NCBI GenBank assembly: GCA_017590115.1
Contig: JAGGNK010006582.1
Span: 163,482-227,481, forward strand
DNA: 64,000 nt
Reading direction: 5' to 3'
Source: Montifringilla adamsi
Lineage: Eukaryota; Chordata; Aves; Passeriformes; Passeridae
Shown here: positions 11,401 to 26,400 of the stretch, piece by piece
How the letters are laid out: every line of letters starts with the position of its first letter
How positions within the stretch are numbered: position 1 is the stretch's first letter
Position numbers and translations under genes: made by a program
The notes under the pieces: generated by a model
Seen by the model: only the letters and a program-made list of their open reading frames with translations
Database searches by the model: none
Told to the model about the DNA's origin: nothing

Positions 11401-14400
11401 TAGCTTTTTTTATTCTTTTTAACTCAAAACTTCCAATGAGTTTTTGTTTGGCTGGGCAACCCCCGGTCCTCTCCCAAAATCACCAAAGATGCCCAGGGAG
11501 CAGGAGTGTGTCCCCGGGCTGCATTTTGCAGCCCTGGGCTGGCAGCTGTGGGCCCGGTGGAATGTGGCCTCTTTGCTTGCTGCTCACTTCTTGAGCCTCG
11601 TGATCTCATTATGACAATTTACTGTGGTTACACATTATGCCATTTTCAATGGGTCATAACTCATTCAAATCAAAACCTGTTTTCACCAGCTCTGCTGGGG
11701 AGCTCAAGAGCAGCACACGTGACCCTCCCTGTGGATATCCCCAGCTGACACGTGGAGCAGGAGGATCCTGTTTCTGCCACACGCAGTCCTGCTTACAAGG
11801 CCAGCATTCATCTTCCACCAGTACACGCTGATATTATTTTAAATTTATTTTGGCTAGGATGTAGCAGAGCATTCATCACGTGCCTGGTGTCAAGCACAGG
11901 TGTACTTATTTATACTAAGCTTAGTTTCTGCACAGTACCTTTCTGGATTGATGCCTTTTGCTTTCTTCTTTTTTTTTTCAAAATGTTTGCCAGCAAATTT
12001 GTCTGCCACTACAGGCACAGAACTTTAATTCAAGGCAGCTGCAATGAACAGAGCTGCACTTGTACCTGAATGTTTCCTGGAAAGCTCTGGTATCTGCACT
12101 CATTACAGCTCCTCCTGCTTGAAACACCTGAGGATACCAAATGCAAGGCCACGGGAGCCAGAGGAGGGAACAGGAGCCCATTCAAGCTTCACAACAATGC
12201 CAAAGTTCCTAAAGCCAGGCTGCACAAGGAGAGAAATCTGAGACTCCATCATTGTGGCTCGTCTGTTTGCCAAGTACTGCTGCCAGGATTGGGAAATGCA
12301 TTTTGCTCGTTTTGTTTTTTCCATCTGCCACTCCCTCACTCCTCCAGGACACAAGGCAGAGACCTCCGTCTGCTTTGGAAAGATTTTTGTGGACTGACCC
12401 TCCACCACACTGCAGCATCCAGAGGAATCTGTGCAGGTGCCAGACACCCTGGCTGTCCTGAGGCTCCCAGTGTCACCTCCTTCCCTCCTTCTCGGCATGA
12501 CATTACACAGCCTGGAGAGAGAGGTGGCCAGGAGCAGCTGGAGACAGGGATGGCACAGGCAGCAAGCACCTCACCTGCTGCCACACGATGCTGTGGAGCA
12601 CACAGAGCAGATGTGGCTCTGCAGCTGGAACCACTCTGCACCACATGCCAGCTCATCTTGGCCACCACAAGCCCCAGAGTCACAGGACTTCAGCAACAGA
12701 CTCACGTGTGCCCAGTTATTGCCTTCCTAGAAATGCTGTGACAATCTCTTCCAGGAATGAAAGCCAGGTGTGGTTTGGTTCCATATCAGGAAAATCTGGG
12801 CCTTTTTTTCCCCAAAGTATTGTGGAGAATCAAGTAAGGACTTGATCCAAGTTCTAAGAGAAGCTGATGGTTTGCATGGACTGGAGACCTCCTGAAAAGA
12901 TGCTGCTGACTTTTGTACGTGGCAGAGAGGCAATAGGTCAAACATCTGCCCACAGGTCCCACTTGGAGTCCCAAGAGCTTTGTTAGGTGCAGGCCTCTTG
13001 GTTCTCAGCTGCAATACACATCTGAGGAAATCACTCCAGCTGTGTATTTTTGTCATGCAAAGGATCAGAAAGATTTGAAATTCGGTAGGAGACACATTAT
13101 AGCCTGCCAAGCTGTCCTTAGGTTAAAAATACTTACCTAGCTTTCACTGATAGTTCCTTTACAGTGCACACAGCAGGTGCTTTCCCTTGCTGAACCACAC
13201 ACTTTTGCCAGTCAATATGTTCTTACTTTTTCATTGCATTATGAACTGAAGAACTTTATTAAAGGGTAGCCTGAAAATTAGCTTTGGCAGACAGCTTTGT
13301 TTGCTGAGTCTCTACCACAAACAAACAGCAGCTGGTGCTGGGGACAACAAACTTTTGATCACAGACCTGCCAGGATCCAGAAGGCAAGTTGGGCAAGGCT
13401 CCTTGGCCAAAAATTTCAGTGTTCATAGGGGGACAGGCACTCTTGTTACTGTTCAGCAATGGGAAAGCTATTTTTACTTCAAGTTAATTGCTTGCCAATT
13501 AACTGGAGGTCATTAACATGTTTGTACACCCCCAAACATTTGTTCTGGGACTTAAATGTTTATGGGCTTGGTGCAGGGTTCACCTTGACCAACACCTTCA
13601 AGCTGTAACGTGCAGGAGCACTCCTGGGAGTGTGCAGGATGTTATCTGTCATGCCTTACCTATTACTTATAGAAATCCAACCATTTTGCCTAGGACAGCA
13701 TTCACTCAGAAATTTGAACCCTGCCTGGAACGGAGAGGCAATTCGGAGAAAGCAGGCTACTGGCAGGGAGCAGGGCAAACCTCTGCAAACAGCTGTCATG
13801 GGACTCAATCAACAGCCACCAGATTAGCCTGAGGTGACACAGCTTGAGCATTAATGAGCTCACAGAGGGTGAGCTATGTGGACGGTATGCTTTTAAATGA
13901 AGTAGCTGCCTGGATAAATAATTAATTGTGAAAATGTACCGAAATCTTCTTTCTAAAGAACCACTGTTTAAGGCAGTATGTTGTTAGTTGTTATTGTTAT
14001 TTCATTCTTGCACAGGATGGCAGTAATTCACAGCCCACCTACGGATCACAGCATCTTCCTGCTCCACACTCTTCCCGCAAGCATAACTTGTGCCTCACAG
14101 GATCCATATTTAAGCAGACATCTGTGTCCAGGGCACAGCGTCAGCCAGACAGGAAAGCTGCAGGGACAGAAAGGAGCTACAACCTTCTCTCCGCCAGTTC
14201 AGCTGGGGGAAAGGGAAAAAAAAAAGGAAAGAAGGCAGGTGGGGCGAGCCAAAAGGCTGCGGGCCAGAGAGACTGCACACGAGCAGAGCAGACATTTGGT
14301 GTGGGGAGCCAGCGCGCTCTCCCCCTCGGCTGGCGGGGCTCCAGCTGCAGGCACAGCTCCCCCAGGACCAGACCTCTGTGCAGTGCTCTGGGTGCACGTA

Positions 14401-17400
14401 CTCGAGGTGCCCACGGCGAGGGCACATGCCTGAGAAATCACAGGGCTTAGAGGATTTGCTGCTTGAGCTCACGGGAAAACCTCAAACCCTCCGTCTCAGA
14501 GAGGCAGGCTCAGAGCAGAAGTCTGTGTCTGCCTCCTGCAGTTTTCTATGCAGCTCTCTCCTTCCCTTCTGTGGACTTTCCAGGGGGATGGCAGAGCTGT
14601 GGGATAAGTCCTCCCTTCAGCAAAAGATTGCCATTTTTCTGACTTTGCTGGCTCCAGTTGAACATGGATGGAGGAAAGACTGAAGAAATCTGTTTAGAAT
14701 TTCTATACTTTGTACGAAGCCTCTCTTGAGCCATCCCTGTCCTGTTGGCACAGCCAACTGGCTTCAATCAAGCTCTCATGCTGAGCTGAATCCATGCCTT
14801 CGGAATAATTGGCAGAGGGATGTTTCTTTAGGAGGTGCTGGTTTCACAGGCTAGCAGCAAGATGGATCAGCTGCGACCAGCAGGAAAGACTGGGCTGAGC
14901 CTTTAAAAAATAGATTACTAGATAACAGTGAGAGAAAATAGGTCAAAGAGTAGGACAAGGGGGATGAAGTAGAGAAGCAAAGGCAGCCTAATGCAGAGTT
15001 TCAGCCAGTGCTACTGCCACTGGCTGTGAGGGCCACGCCACCGTCAGCTGTGCCAGACTCATTTCTCCAACACGCTCTAATGCAGTGACTCTCAGACCTT
15101 TCCACCCCGTGACCCCTTGTTGCAATATGAAAACAAGCCCTTTCAGGACTTCCCTCCTATCTGTTCACCAGGAAAAGTGGTGATTACTGCTCATGACTCC
15201 TCCTGGGTTGTGACTAGCCCTGCTGCATGCACCAGGGCAGCGGAGCAGCCTCTGTGTCTCACAGCCCACAGTTCTGCATGATCCTTCTCTCCTTGGTGAT
15301 TCAGCGAGGCTGTCATCAGGAGGGCTGTGCCCTAACAGCAAGGCTGAGAAAATAGGGGCGCTGGAAGCCCTCACGCGTCTCAGCTAGATGGCTGCTGAAG
15401 GGTGCACATCAATCATCAGCAAGGTTTGCTACTGTCACCTTCATGTGCTGTGCTGGGCTGCCTTGGAACACATCTCTGTGGGCAGGCAGCAACCACAGCA
15501 GCAACCTCCAAAAAAACCTCCTACAGCTTTAGGAAGACTGAGCCTCTTTAGAGAGACTGTAGCCCCTCAAGTTCCCCTTTGGGTTGGTAAAATTCCGCTG
15601 CAGAATGGTGCTGAGGAGAGACCCTGCTGGTCATCCCGTGGCCTCCAGGGCTGAGGAGTGGCACTGCCAGTCCTCTGTGCCCTCAGCATGAGGGCAAACA
15701 AACTGGGTATCACTGATCTCCAGCAGGCAGCCCCTGCCCTTTCAGGCACGAAAAGGAACAGTTCACTCCCCTTTTTTGGGCCAGCATCTTGAATAAATAC
15801 TTTAGCGCTGGGTATAAAGAGATCTATTTACTGAGAATTATTCTGTATGTCTGAAATGCAAATAAGCCCATCCATTGTCTTCCCAATGTGCTGCCCATAT
15901 AAGCAGAGAGGGATCAGTCCAAAGGACATTTTGAAAGCTATTATTTTTTTGTCTAGGGACAGAGTCTGGTCCTAAAAGTCCGGCATTATGTAGCTCCTAC
16001 AGTCACCTTAAAAAGGGATTTTCAAGATTTAAGCTATCGTGTTCTTTAGATGACACAGGGCAATAACCACTTTGTGATTTAATCACAGACAATAATAATT
16101 TGGTTCAGTGCATGATTCAGCTAATCCACAATTAGATAAATGTTCATCCTAAACTACAAACCTAAATAGCTTTCTGCAAATCCTGTTTGACACTTTAATG
16201 CTAAGACTGTATTTGATAAGCAATCTGTGCTGTAAAAGAATATAGGGAGGGAAATTAGGAATTGTTATGCATCTATATGCATCCAGAAGAGTAATTCAAA
16301 GAAAATAAAAATAAACCTTGGCAATTACAGATAAATCTTTATTCAACAAGAGAACTAATAGGTTTGGCTGGGTCTGCACTCGATTGATACGTGCTACAGC
16401 TCCCACAGCTCACAGATAAACAGAAACACCTGTTACCTCCTGAAAGAAGGTTGAAACCACAACACAGACCCACAGTCTGCTTCAGCAGTGTCATTGATGC
16501 ATTTACTTTCATTTTAACTTGGCTGAATGTTTTTGAGGGCTGCAACTGAATCTATCACCATAATTCTGAGTAATTGTGAGTTCTTCAAGACTGATATCCA
16601 GGCCAGGCAGTTATAAATGTCTCAGTGTTTCTGTAAAAACATTCCCACTTACGACAGCCCTGCAAAAATTATGGTGAGGAATGATAATAAACCCCAAATT
16701 GCAAAGAATTTTCTCTGATGCTCTATGGGGCAGTTTAGACACCCAAATTGAAGCTCTGTAAAGGACAAGCACCAAAATATTTCTGGTTATCAAACAAACC
16801 TAAGGGACTTTTTATTTACCTCCAAAAGATGGAAACTATCATGAAAGTAATTTTTTCCATAAGTTTGAATGTGCTCTCACACTGCTGTTGTGGGCACACC
16901 ACATACCAACAGCAGGTCTGTGAGTCACAGCGTGTCCCTAGAGAGGACCTTTTGGCCACCCTGACCCGGGCTGCAGCAACCAGAGAGCAGCCACAAGGGG
17001 AGGGATCCCACTTCAGCAACTCTCCCTGGAAGGTGGCAAGCAGAAACCAAATTAAGCAGCTTTGTCTCTGAGATAGCACATTCCAGCCACTGTCCAGGTG
17101 AAACCCAGGGACCTGCAGGTGTGCAGGGACCACAGGGGACTCATGAGAAAGCCAGGGCACAGCTCCTGTGTGCTTGGAGAGCCTCAGCTTGCGTCCCACC
17201 CCAGCACTGCTCTCCTTGAAGACACCTTTACTTCTGGTGCTGTCCTTTCCCTATGGCATATTTCTGAGCTGTTGCTTTCTTCTGCTGTATCAGTTGCTCT
17301 CTGCCACCTTATCTTTCTAGTAACTCTGATAATTGACATTGTCCTGTGCAAATCTTCAAAAATCCCAACACTACCATCAAAAGCTAGGATTTGATCCATA

Positions 17401-20400
17401 ATATTTGCACCCTTAAAATAGATACAATTATAAATTTGTGTAAAACATGAGTTTATTTTTCCACATTCCTATGTTTTCAAGTCATTAGTGGTTACGAGAC
17501 ATACTTTAGGAAAAACACTTCAGATCATTCATTTAAAATAATTAAATTATTTCTGATATAATCCCTGGATCTTGTGCATAATGAAACATCTGGTACAGAG
17601 GTTAGAAAATAAATGTTCTTGGCTTTTTTTTCCCATCTTTTGTTAAACAGATGTTGTTGATACAAAACACAGAACTGTAAATCATAGCCTGCATGTGGAC
17701 ACAGACTGTCAATACTGAGCAGAAATTTACTGTGGCTAGATAGAGGTTTGAAACAGCAATGAATCACTGGCTTACTAACTTTGTTCACGTGGGTATGGTT
17801 TCAATATTCTGACATTAAGCGCACATGTCCTTGAAGGAAGAACCTTGTAATGGCAGCCTGGGAGGCTCTGGTTCAGTTCCAGCTGTCTCAGCGTGGGAAG
17901 CTCAGCACAATGCCAGGGCAGCCTGTGTTCAGGGGAACACGGTAGGTCTGTGTGCCCTCCCAGCTGAGTATGCCCAGGGTGCTGCTGTGGAACCCCACAG
18001 GCTCAGCTCCCTCAGCACCACCGGGCAGCCCTGGCACAGCAGAGAGGCCGAGATGTCCATGCAGCCCCAGCTCCGCCACCAAAATGCCTCCAACTCTAAC
18101 CTCTAACCTCTTCCTCCCTCCTCTGCTTCCCCTGCTGCTCCCCACAGCATTTCTGTGAGTTCATGTTTGGTTTGTGGGCCAGGACCCTGCCGAGCCTGGC
18201 AGCGACATCATTGCTTCCCATTGGCTTTGTTTAGAGTGACCAGAATTCCGAAGCCTCTCCGGCCCCTTGCCTTTCCCACTCCCACACTGCTTGCACCAGC
18301 AAGCTGAAGCCTCCCTTCTCCCATTCCTGTTTTAATATTGATTTTCCTTCACAAAACACGCCAGCAGCACACTCCAGACGCTGATCTCCAGACAAAAGCC
18401 AGTGGCATGAATCCCACTGCAATGTAAACATCCCCTGCAGTACCAGGCCACAGATGTCTCCCCCTTAGACACGTATGTACCATCCAGCTGGTGAGGACAC
18501 CACAAATTTGGACCTGCTTTTGTCAATGTGCCTGCTGGTTTGATCCAATGGATCAGGGTCTAACTCCACAGTAAACTCCAAGCCATGACCACTGCTTCCT
18601 AGCTTTTGAAGCACAGGATTCAGGAGCATATTTGTTGAAATTTATGTTTTGGGGATTTTTTTCACATTTAGCTTTAATTCTCTGGTCCTGTCACCTTGTA
18701 TTTTGCAAGTACTGTCCATTTCCTGGCTTTAGCTTCAATTTGGTGTAACAGAATCTTTGGGAAATAAAAAGACTCAGCTGGAGACTCATTTTTCAGAGGC
18801 TCAGGACTTGACCTTGTTCTCAGCTTTACATAGGCAGAGCTCTGCTGATGGCAGTGCAATTGTTCTGGTTTAGGATGCTGCCAGAGCAGAGGCATTTTGA
18901 GTCCTGATCTGAATGTTCCTGCTTCAGGCCCATTTTCACTCTGATGTATTTTGCACATGGGGCAGTATGAAAGGACAACTGAATGAGTAACACTTTCTTT
19001 GAAAATTAGTAAGAATTATTGACTATCACCACACAGAACAGATTTTTAAGCAGGGATACAATCATGCACACATGCACAAAATTATGGAATCATTAAGGTT
19101 GGAAAAGACCTGGACGATCATAAAAGCACATACTTGAGTACCACTCAGAGGAGAGGATTAAGATCTAAGTTCCTCTATGAAGCATCTCTTGACAAAACAA
19201 CACCAAGCAATGGCCACCTTCCAGCTCTATGGGCTTGAACACTATCAAGCTGCTCTCTGACCCTTTGCTCTGCTCAAATGCTTGCCTGTGGCTTCCTCTC
19301 CACAGCAAGAACAGCTCCTTGCCCATGCAGGCACAATGGCCAAAGATTGGCCCCATGGCAGGTCTGGCTGCAGCACACAAGGTGCCACCTATCCACTTGC
19401 ACATTTATTCCCTTCAGGAAATAAGTGGGAAACAGCAAAACTGGGCCCTCTATTTGTTCAGGTTTGTGTCTACTGTGGATTGTTTTCAAGGCTGCAGGCA
19501 TAGATGAATAAAAGAAAAAAACACCATGGTACTGCATGACCCTTTATCTGCCTATACTGCATTTTCATTTAGTGCTTTTGCTAGGAAATATTATGGATCC
19601 TTTGTACAGATCTGCTTTTTCTTTTTTGGTTTTTTTTTTTTTTTCCAGTCCAGCATTTCAAATGGTTTGCTGCGTTCAGTTAAACTGAATTTTCACTTGA
19701 GAACAAGCAGATGATGAGTTTCACAGGCCTGAACTTAGGATTTTCCTTCGACATCACTCAGCAAAATAAAAAACAGAAACAAAACATTTTAATCACAAGT
19801 GTATAAAATACACAGGGTTCATTAAACATGATTTAAAGCTGCCTGTTTGTTTTGGAGGCTCTTTAGAGCTCCTACTAGCCCAAACTCACAGAAGTGCAAT
19901 GTGATTCCCAATCTATTGAATTTTGGAGGATGGCTGTAGTGGGTTCCATTATATATAAATTGGATGCAACCACTTAACAATCTCCGATATATACTTTTAT
20001 CTAAAAATGCCCTGTGAGGCAATTGTGCAAAGTACTTTATCAGGGATTGTTGTTGGTAATATTGCAAGAATTCATGATGTAAAAAATACATCAATGCCAT
20101 TTAAACTGAACAAAATAGTTCCTTTTTTTTTTCTTGTAGAGCATTTTTAACCATCTTCTCAACAGATTTATTCAATAAATACTGTATGAAACAAACATTT
20201 TGCACTTTGTCCCAGAGATGCAATTTGCCAACCTGATTGATTTCTTTCTCTACAACTAATCTGATTTCTCTAGGCTATACATCTTTGCTTTTATTAAAAA
20301 TGATGCAATCTTAGCTTTTTATCATACACACATCCACCACACAAACAAGAGAGAAGATTCTGCAAAGCAGCCTTGCAACCAAATAGAATAGCCTGACACA

Positions 20401-23400
20401 AATCGCATAAAGCTGATCTCAAAAGATAAATGGCACAATGAGACTGAAGTTACACAAATTCAGAAACTTATCCATGCAGAATAACATGGGCCAGTGGATT
20501 TTTCCTTCCATGACAGATTCAGCAAACAAGTAACTTCATCATATCTGTAGCACCTTGTAAATCAAGCTCATGCCAATGTTGCACTAAATCCCCCCAAGTC
20601 TTGCTGCCTCTGCATTGTGAGAGGTCAGAAGCAGAACTGCATTTTTTTTGTAGCCTTTCCCTGGTTTGCATCTTGCAGAATCTCACTGCTATGTTTTGAG
20701 TCCCAACAACTTCAGGCCTGTTTGCTTTTAAACGTAGTTCCTGGTAAGGCAATAAATTAGTCTCTCTGTTCTTTTACTGACTGCCCTCATGTCTCTGAGG
20801 AACCCTGCTGTCCTTCCCTTCCTCAGCATCTGCAGTTATCTGTCTTGGCTGTAGACAATTTTTCAGTCTCTTTCCCATTCAAGCAGCCAGAGGCTTAGTA
20901 CCACTGTAATACAAAGAGCAATAATTGTTTTCACATGTTGCAATAATATTCTCAAACAGCACTGAAATGTTTTGTGTCTGTTGCTTCTCCCATCGAATTA
21001 ATTCAGTTGACACGTTTCAGGATCTGCTCATCACACTGTTCCTCTGGGGTTCAACTTCTTATCACTAGCAGTGATCCCAGTTAAGGTCCAGCTTTCACTG
21101 GCAAAGCCCTGTGCAGCCAGGCCCAGGAGAATCAGGGCTCTGTCACTGCCAGGATTTTAACTGCAACAGTAGGTGCCCATGCAGTGCCTTGGAGAGCCCT
21201 TCCATCACTTGGAATCACAGACTAAAGGTCTGCCCACACACAGATCCATCTCAAGCCACAGGCTTCTTTAACAAAGGGATAAAAAATAGCTTTTGCAGGC
21301 TGCCTGGAAAGTTAACAGCTCCAGTCTCTGTCAGGTTGAGGTGAGAGGGATTCCAGCAGGGAACTGCAGCCCGTGTCCTGCCAGCAGCGCTGCTCAGCTC
21401 GGGGTGCTCCAGCTGGAACAGCTCCTCTCCCTACTCATGGGGACGTGCAAGTCTCAAGGAACACAGCCTCATGTCCAGACCCCTCCTCGAGTTTTTAAGG
21501 CTAGCAGTATGCAAACAAACAGGAACCCAACTCAGCTAATTTATTTTAATTTACAAGTTGAACAAGGAGAAGTTGGAAGGAGTACAAGTAGGCTGTGACT
21601 ACACTGTATTATCAAGGCAGAACCCATCTTCGTAGCAAAATCTTTGAAGCCTAAACAGACAGGTGGCCAAATCTTGAAAACACAGGGGAAATCAAGCTAA
21701 GCTTGCAAGTGAGCCACAATATCACAGGGGCCAAAAAGACTAGGTCTGGGTAGCATCAAGCTGCTGATTCTGGATTTCAAGAGGGGAAAAAAGCCCCAAA
21801 TATCAATGAATATACTTTTGAGGAGTTTTAGGCTCTGCTCTGTAACTTGCAATTACATCACAGCTGTGTACACAGAAGCGATTTTAAAGGAAAGAAGGAA
21901 ATGGACAGGATTGTGTTGGTGCTTTAGAAGTTAACAAGAATGTGAGGGGCTGAGCAGAGACAAGGGTTTTGTGCCATGACCATTCCCTCTCCGAGTCAGC
22001 TGGGGGACAAAGGTCATCGCCATTCCCTCACTGCACACAGCAAACCTGCCTGTGCTGCAGCACCTGCCCTGGATACCAAGCTCTCTTCTGCTCCAGCTAA
22101 TGACATAATTTCTAAGGAGGTCGGATCAGATCCATGGCTTCCTGTTCAAGCAGCAGCATGATAATTAATTTTGCCTGTCTGAAAAGGATGTGTATAAACA
22201 TAAACCTACTGAAACCTCAAGCTTTTGCAAGGAGGTACCAAATGAAGCCCACCTTTCCCTTTATTTACCCACGTCTCATGCATCACTGAGCCAAGCAGAC
22301 CAACTAAATTATTTATGGCAGGCCAAAAAGCCCATTGCTGGAAGATGCAGAACCCTTCAAGTAGAAAAGAAGATGCTCAGCTGTCTTGAAGAATAGGAGC
22401 TTTGTGCAAAGATGCAAAGTCCTCATGTGATGTTAACTTTTCAAGCTTTGAGAAACACAAATGAGCAAGAAAGCAGCTAATTAGACATGCTACTGTGATT
22501 GCTTATTTTATGAAGTAGAGAGGGAGGTGTTCAGCACTTTAATGAGATAATAGCGTAGAGGCAAAATTGTACAGAGAAGCTAAAATAGCAGTGGTCTTCC
22601 CACAGAAATGAAAATTATTTTTGAGGAACAAGAAAATCAACAATAGAAAAATAACTCAATACCTAGCAGCAGAAAGAATAGTGCCTTAATATATTCTGTC
22701 CATGTAAAACCTGGCTAACACTCAGATATCTCAGGGTGGCTCTGTTTTAGTGACTGTATCACTCAATAGTGATCAACTCTGAGCTCTTCTGTGGATTTGG
22801 GGCAGGCCTTGATGCAGAAAAATTACTTTCTTTGGGACCTGGTGCACCTAATCCAAAGCCCTGGACTCCCCACAGGGCCCATGCCCATGTGGAAGGGCAC
22901 AGAGAGCTGCATTCTCACTCAGTCTCCTATTTTGAGCACAACAGAAAAATGGGAGCTGTAAATCATCTATTTAGGTGTATTTCTTTAACTGCTTATTTTA
23001 TGAAAACCCAACTGTAGACAAAACCAACACTGCATTTCCTAGGAAATGAGCCCAGCTCAGAGACCTCAGATCTTATTTAGCAGCCAGTTTTTGTGCTCTT
23101 GGTGCTACTGCCATGGTAAGTAATTACTCATAACACGACATGCATCCTATCAGCCTTTTAAAAGTAATTAAGAAAAAGTTGCATTGCTTAATGATGTGTA
23201 CATACATCTCATCCTTGCAGGTTTGGCTTTGATAACATCTGCTAGTTTTCGGAGCAAAGGATTGCTCCAAAAAAAAAGTAAAATAACCCCGGTCTTAAAA
23301 AGTAAAATAACCCAGCCCTAACAATGGGACCATTATTAACTTCCCAAAAGCTATACCCCATGCCCCACTCCAGCACAATATTTGCGTGCACAAGTCCTGT

Positions 23401-26400
23401 AAGGATTTTCAAGCCTGTGAGTTGCAGATCAGAAAGTTCATGCTGAACTAGAATTAATGATAATGAGGAAGCCTCAAAAATACGGTTTATTTACAGTGAA
23501 CCAGTTTAAGAGCAGCAGCTCGCCATCCCTGGCAGATTCAGCTGCAGCAGCTGAAGGGGTCACCCCAAACAGCTGGTGCCCTTTCTTCCTGCTGATATTA
23601 TCCCACCTATCCATAGGCAGCAGAACCAGAGCTGTGTCCTCTTCTCAACCAGTGCAGTTCAGACTGCCGTGACTTCAGTGGCCATCAATTTTCACATTAG
23701 TACTCTGGGCTGTGAACTGCAGCAGCTCAGGAGTGAACAAACATGTCCCTAGTCCTCTCCCCTCTGCTCTCGCTGCGGCAGAAGGGTCTGGTGGATATCT
23801 GGGGGAGGAAACTCCTAGAATTGTCTGGGATGAATCACCAAAGTGCATGTGAAAAGCACATGGAGTGTATTCCTGAGATCCCAAGTGCCCATCCTGCAGC
23901 ATTCATGCTACCTTGGATTGACATTTCTCTGCTTTAGGTCATCCTCTCTACCCATATGATGTTTTGTGATACTTGGATGCAGTAAGAATATCTACAGAAC
24001 TAGTAGAAAAAACTTTTACCTCCAAAATTCAAAAGGGTGATGGATAACACAATAGAAGAATTTTGGATGTCAGAACTTTTTGTCTTCCTTCTGCAAAGAA
24101 GCTTTATTTTAAGAGCAGAGGTCAACAGCCCTCTTAGTACATATAATTTTATTACATTCTTTGACAAAAATTGTCAGCAGTAAAGAACAGCTTGTTCCAC
24201 AAACCCCTATGCTGTCAGCATGCCCTTCCCCTTTCTGTACAGCACTTTTTTGCTGTCTCCACCTCTCCTGCCTGAATTTCCCTTGGAACTGCCTCCCCTA
24301 AAAGCTCCACGTGGCCCACTCGGGGATGGCCACTGACTCTGTCAGACATCAGGGAAGCACACCAGAGTCTGGCATCAGTGAAATGCCTTTTGCTCACTGA
24401 GTAACCCTGGAGCAACCTCCCCCAAGGTGTGAGGGGACGGGTAGAGAGCCACCTGACCCACAGCTGTTGGACTCCATAGGTGCCCTTGGCTCACACCTTG
24501 GCTGTTTTGACACTCGGCTACATCTTCTGGGGTTGGCTAAGATGAAAAAAATCCCTTTTGCAAGGTGTGCCAGGGGCTGTACGCAAGCATCTCGGGCTCT
24601 AGGAGGGAGCTTGTCCCCTCGTCCTGCTCCTGTACCGGGGGGATCACAGCCTCATGGAGCAACTGGCCACAACCTGACCCCTGGGAGCAGCCAGGAACTG
24701 CCATGGCTCACATCACATCTCCCCTCCTGAGGTGGGAACACAGCAAAAGGCAGAGCACTGAGGCAGGAGAGAGGAGGATGCCAAGGGAAAAGGGCTGGCG
24801 CTGCCCAGCACACAGCATGGGCAGAATGACAACTATTGTGAGGCTTCTCAATGGCTCATTTGGCATTATTCCCAGCGCTGCTTTTCAATCTAACACCCAC
24901 TTCTGGGTATCTAATGGAAAAAGAAGGCAAAACCATGATGCTGGAGATAGGAAGAACAGAAACAAAACCACCAGCTCAAAGGAGCACTAAATTTTCAAAA
25001 CTTCAGTATTTAAAAACAGCAAACAAAACAATCAGAATGTTTCAAAAGGGGAATGCATTTTTCCTTGTGACATGGCTAAATACCTCTTATTTAATAATTT
25101 AAGAGAAAAAAATAATGAAAAAAAAGCTGACACCTTCAAAATATTTAAAATAAAACCGTTAAAATATTTTGTCACACAGCCAATGCCAGGTCATTGTTGT
25201 GAGACATGAGAGCTTTTAAAAGAACTGAATCAGAAGACAATTGTTCAGAATTTCACGCTGGTGTTGCTCAACCTATCTGTACTGCTTCCTCCCTCCCACA
25301 TGGATGGGAATAAAAGGTTCATGGTCCCAATGACCATAATGGAGAAAAGAACGTGTAATTTCCCAGCAAAGATTGCCTTGCTTTAGAGAGATGTCCAATT
25401 CACCGCAGTATCTTCTACTCTTAGGAGCATAGGCTGGTTTTAGAGCATTTTTCAGCTGACTGAGGAGTTACATAATTGCAAAATTAGATCCAATTACATA
25501 ACTAGGGTAAATAAGTAATAATATAATTAGGTGCTGTAATTATGTAGTTATGACAGGTACCACTAATGCTGATAAAAGCCATTATGAAACTTGCTAAGAA
25601 CTGTGGACAGAGCATGTGAGAATGAAAGTTTCAGGGCTTTGTTTGCTTTAGTGTTTCATACTTTCAGTGGGAAAAATAATTAATTTAATTGCTAAGCCAA
25701 TAGCCTCTTACTTTTGAAAATGAATGGAGGTACAAATCATAGGCTAATTCATATCTCTGTTGAGCTGCAAAAATTCAGTAACTAATCACGTCCTTTTTTT
25801 TTAACCTCTATATATGTATTTACAGCTACCAAGGCTTGGGTGAAATATGTGTGTAAAAATTATACCTCTGAAAAAAGAAGTATGAAAGTTTGGACATTGA
25901 CCTTCATTGTTCCAGTTATCACATTAAACTGTCTCCTCTGACAAATGGACACAAGGAACATTCAAAGATTGCTGTATCAATGTAACACAAATTATGTGTA
26001 TCTCTAGGTTTGCTAGCGATGGTGTTTCTGATCAAATGGGTCACATAAACAGGGTTTTTCTACAGGAATGAAAATTCAATAGAGGAATCATTCATGCAGG
26101 TTCTAAGTGCAAACACAAGGCATGCAGCCAGCTTTTCTAAGTTTCTGTCTCTTCGGATATTGTATAATACCTGTCTGACTTCATAAAAGAGGCCTGGAGA
26201 GCAAACAAACAATAAAACCTACTGCCCTGCTTTAATATTCATTAATATTTCACCCAATAACAGATAAAATATAGTGTGCAAGAATAAAGGGCAGCACTGG
26301 AAGAGGTGAAGTGCTTTATCCCACCAACATCTCCATAAAGCTTGAGGTGTACAAACTGTGTGTTGCTTTAGAATACATTTTATGCTTGATGCTTTTTTCT

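Noticed and set aside
12070..12741. A 223-residue open frame on the plus strand
   Set aside because: No recognisable domain, skewed composition, and equally long frames on the opposite strand. It lies in G+C-rich intronic DNA where stops are rare.
25490..25560. AT-rich stretch with an imperfect inverted repeat (cataacta ... tagttatg)
   Set aside because: Only an 8-bp stem with a 40-nt loop in AT-rich sequence, expected by chance.
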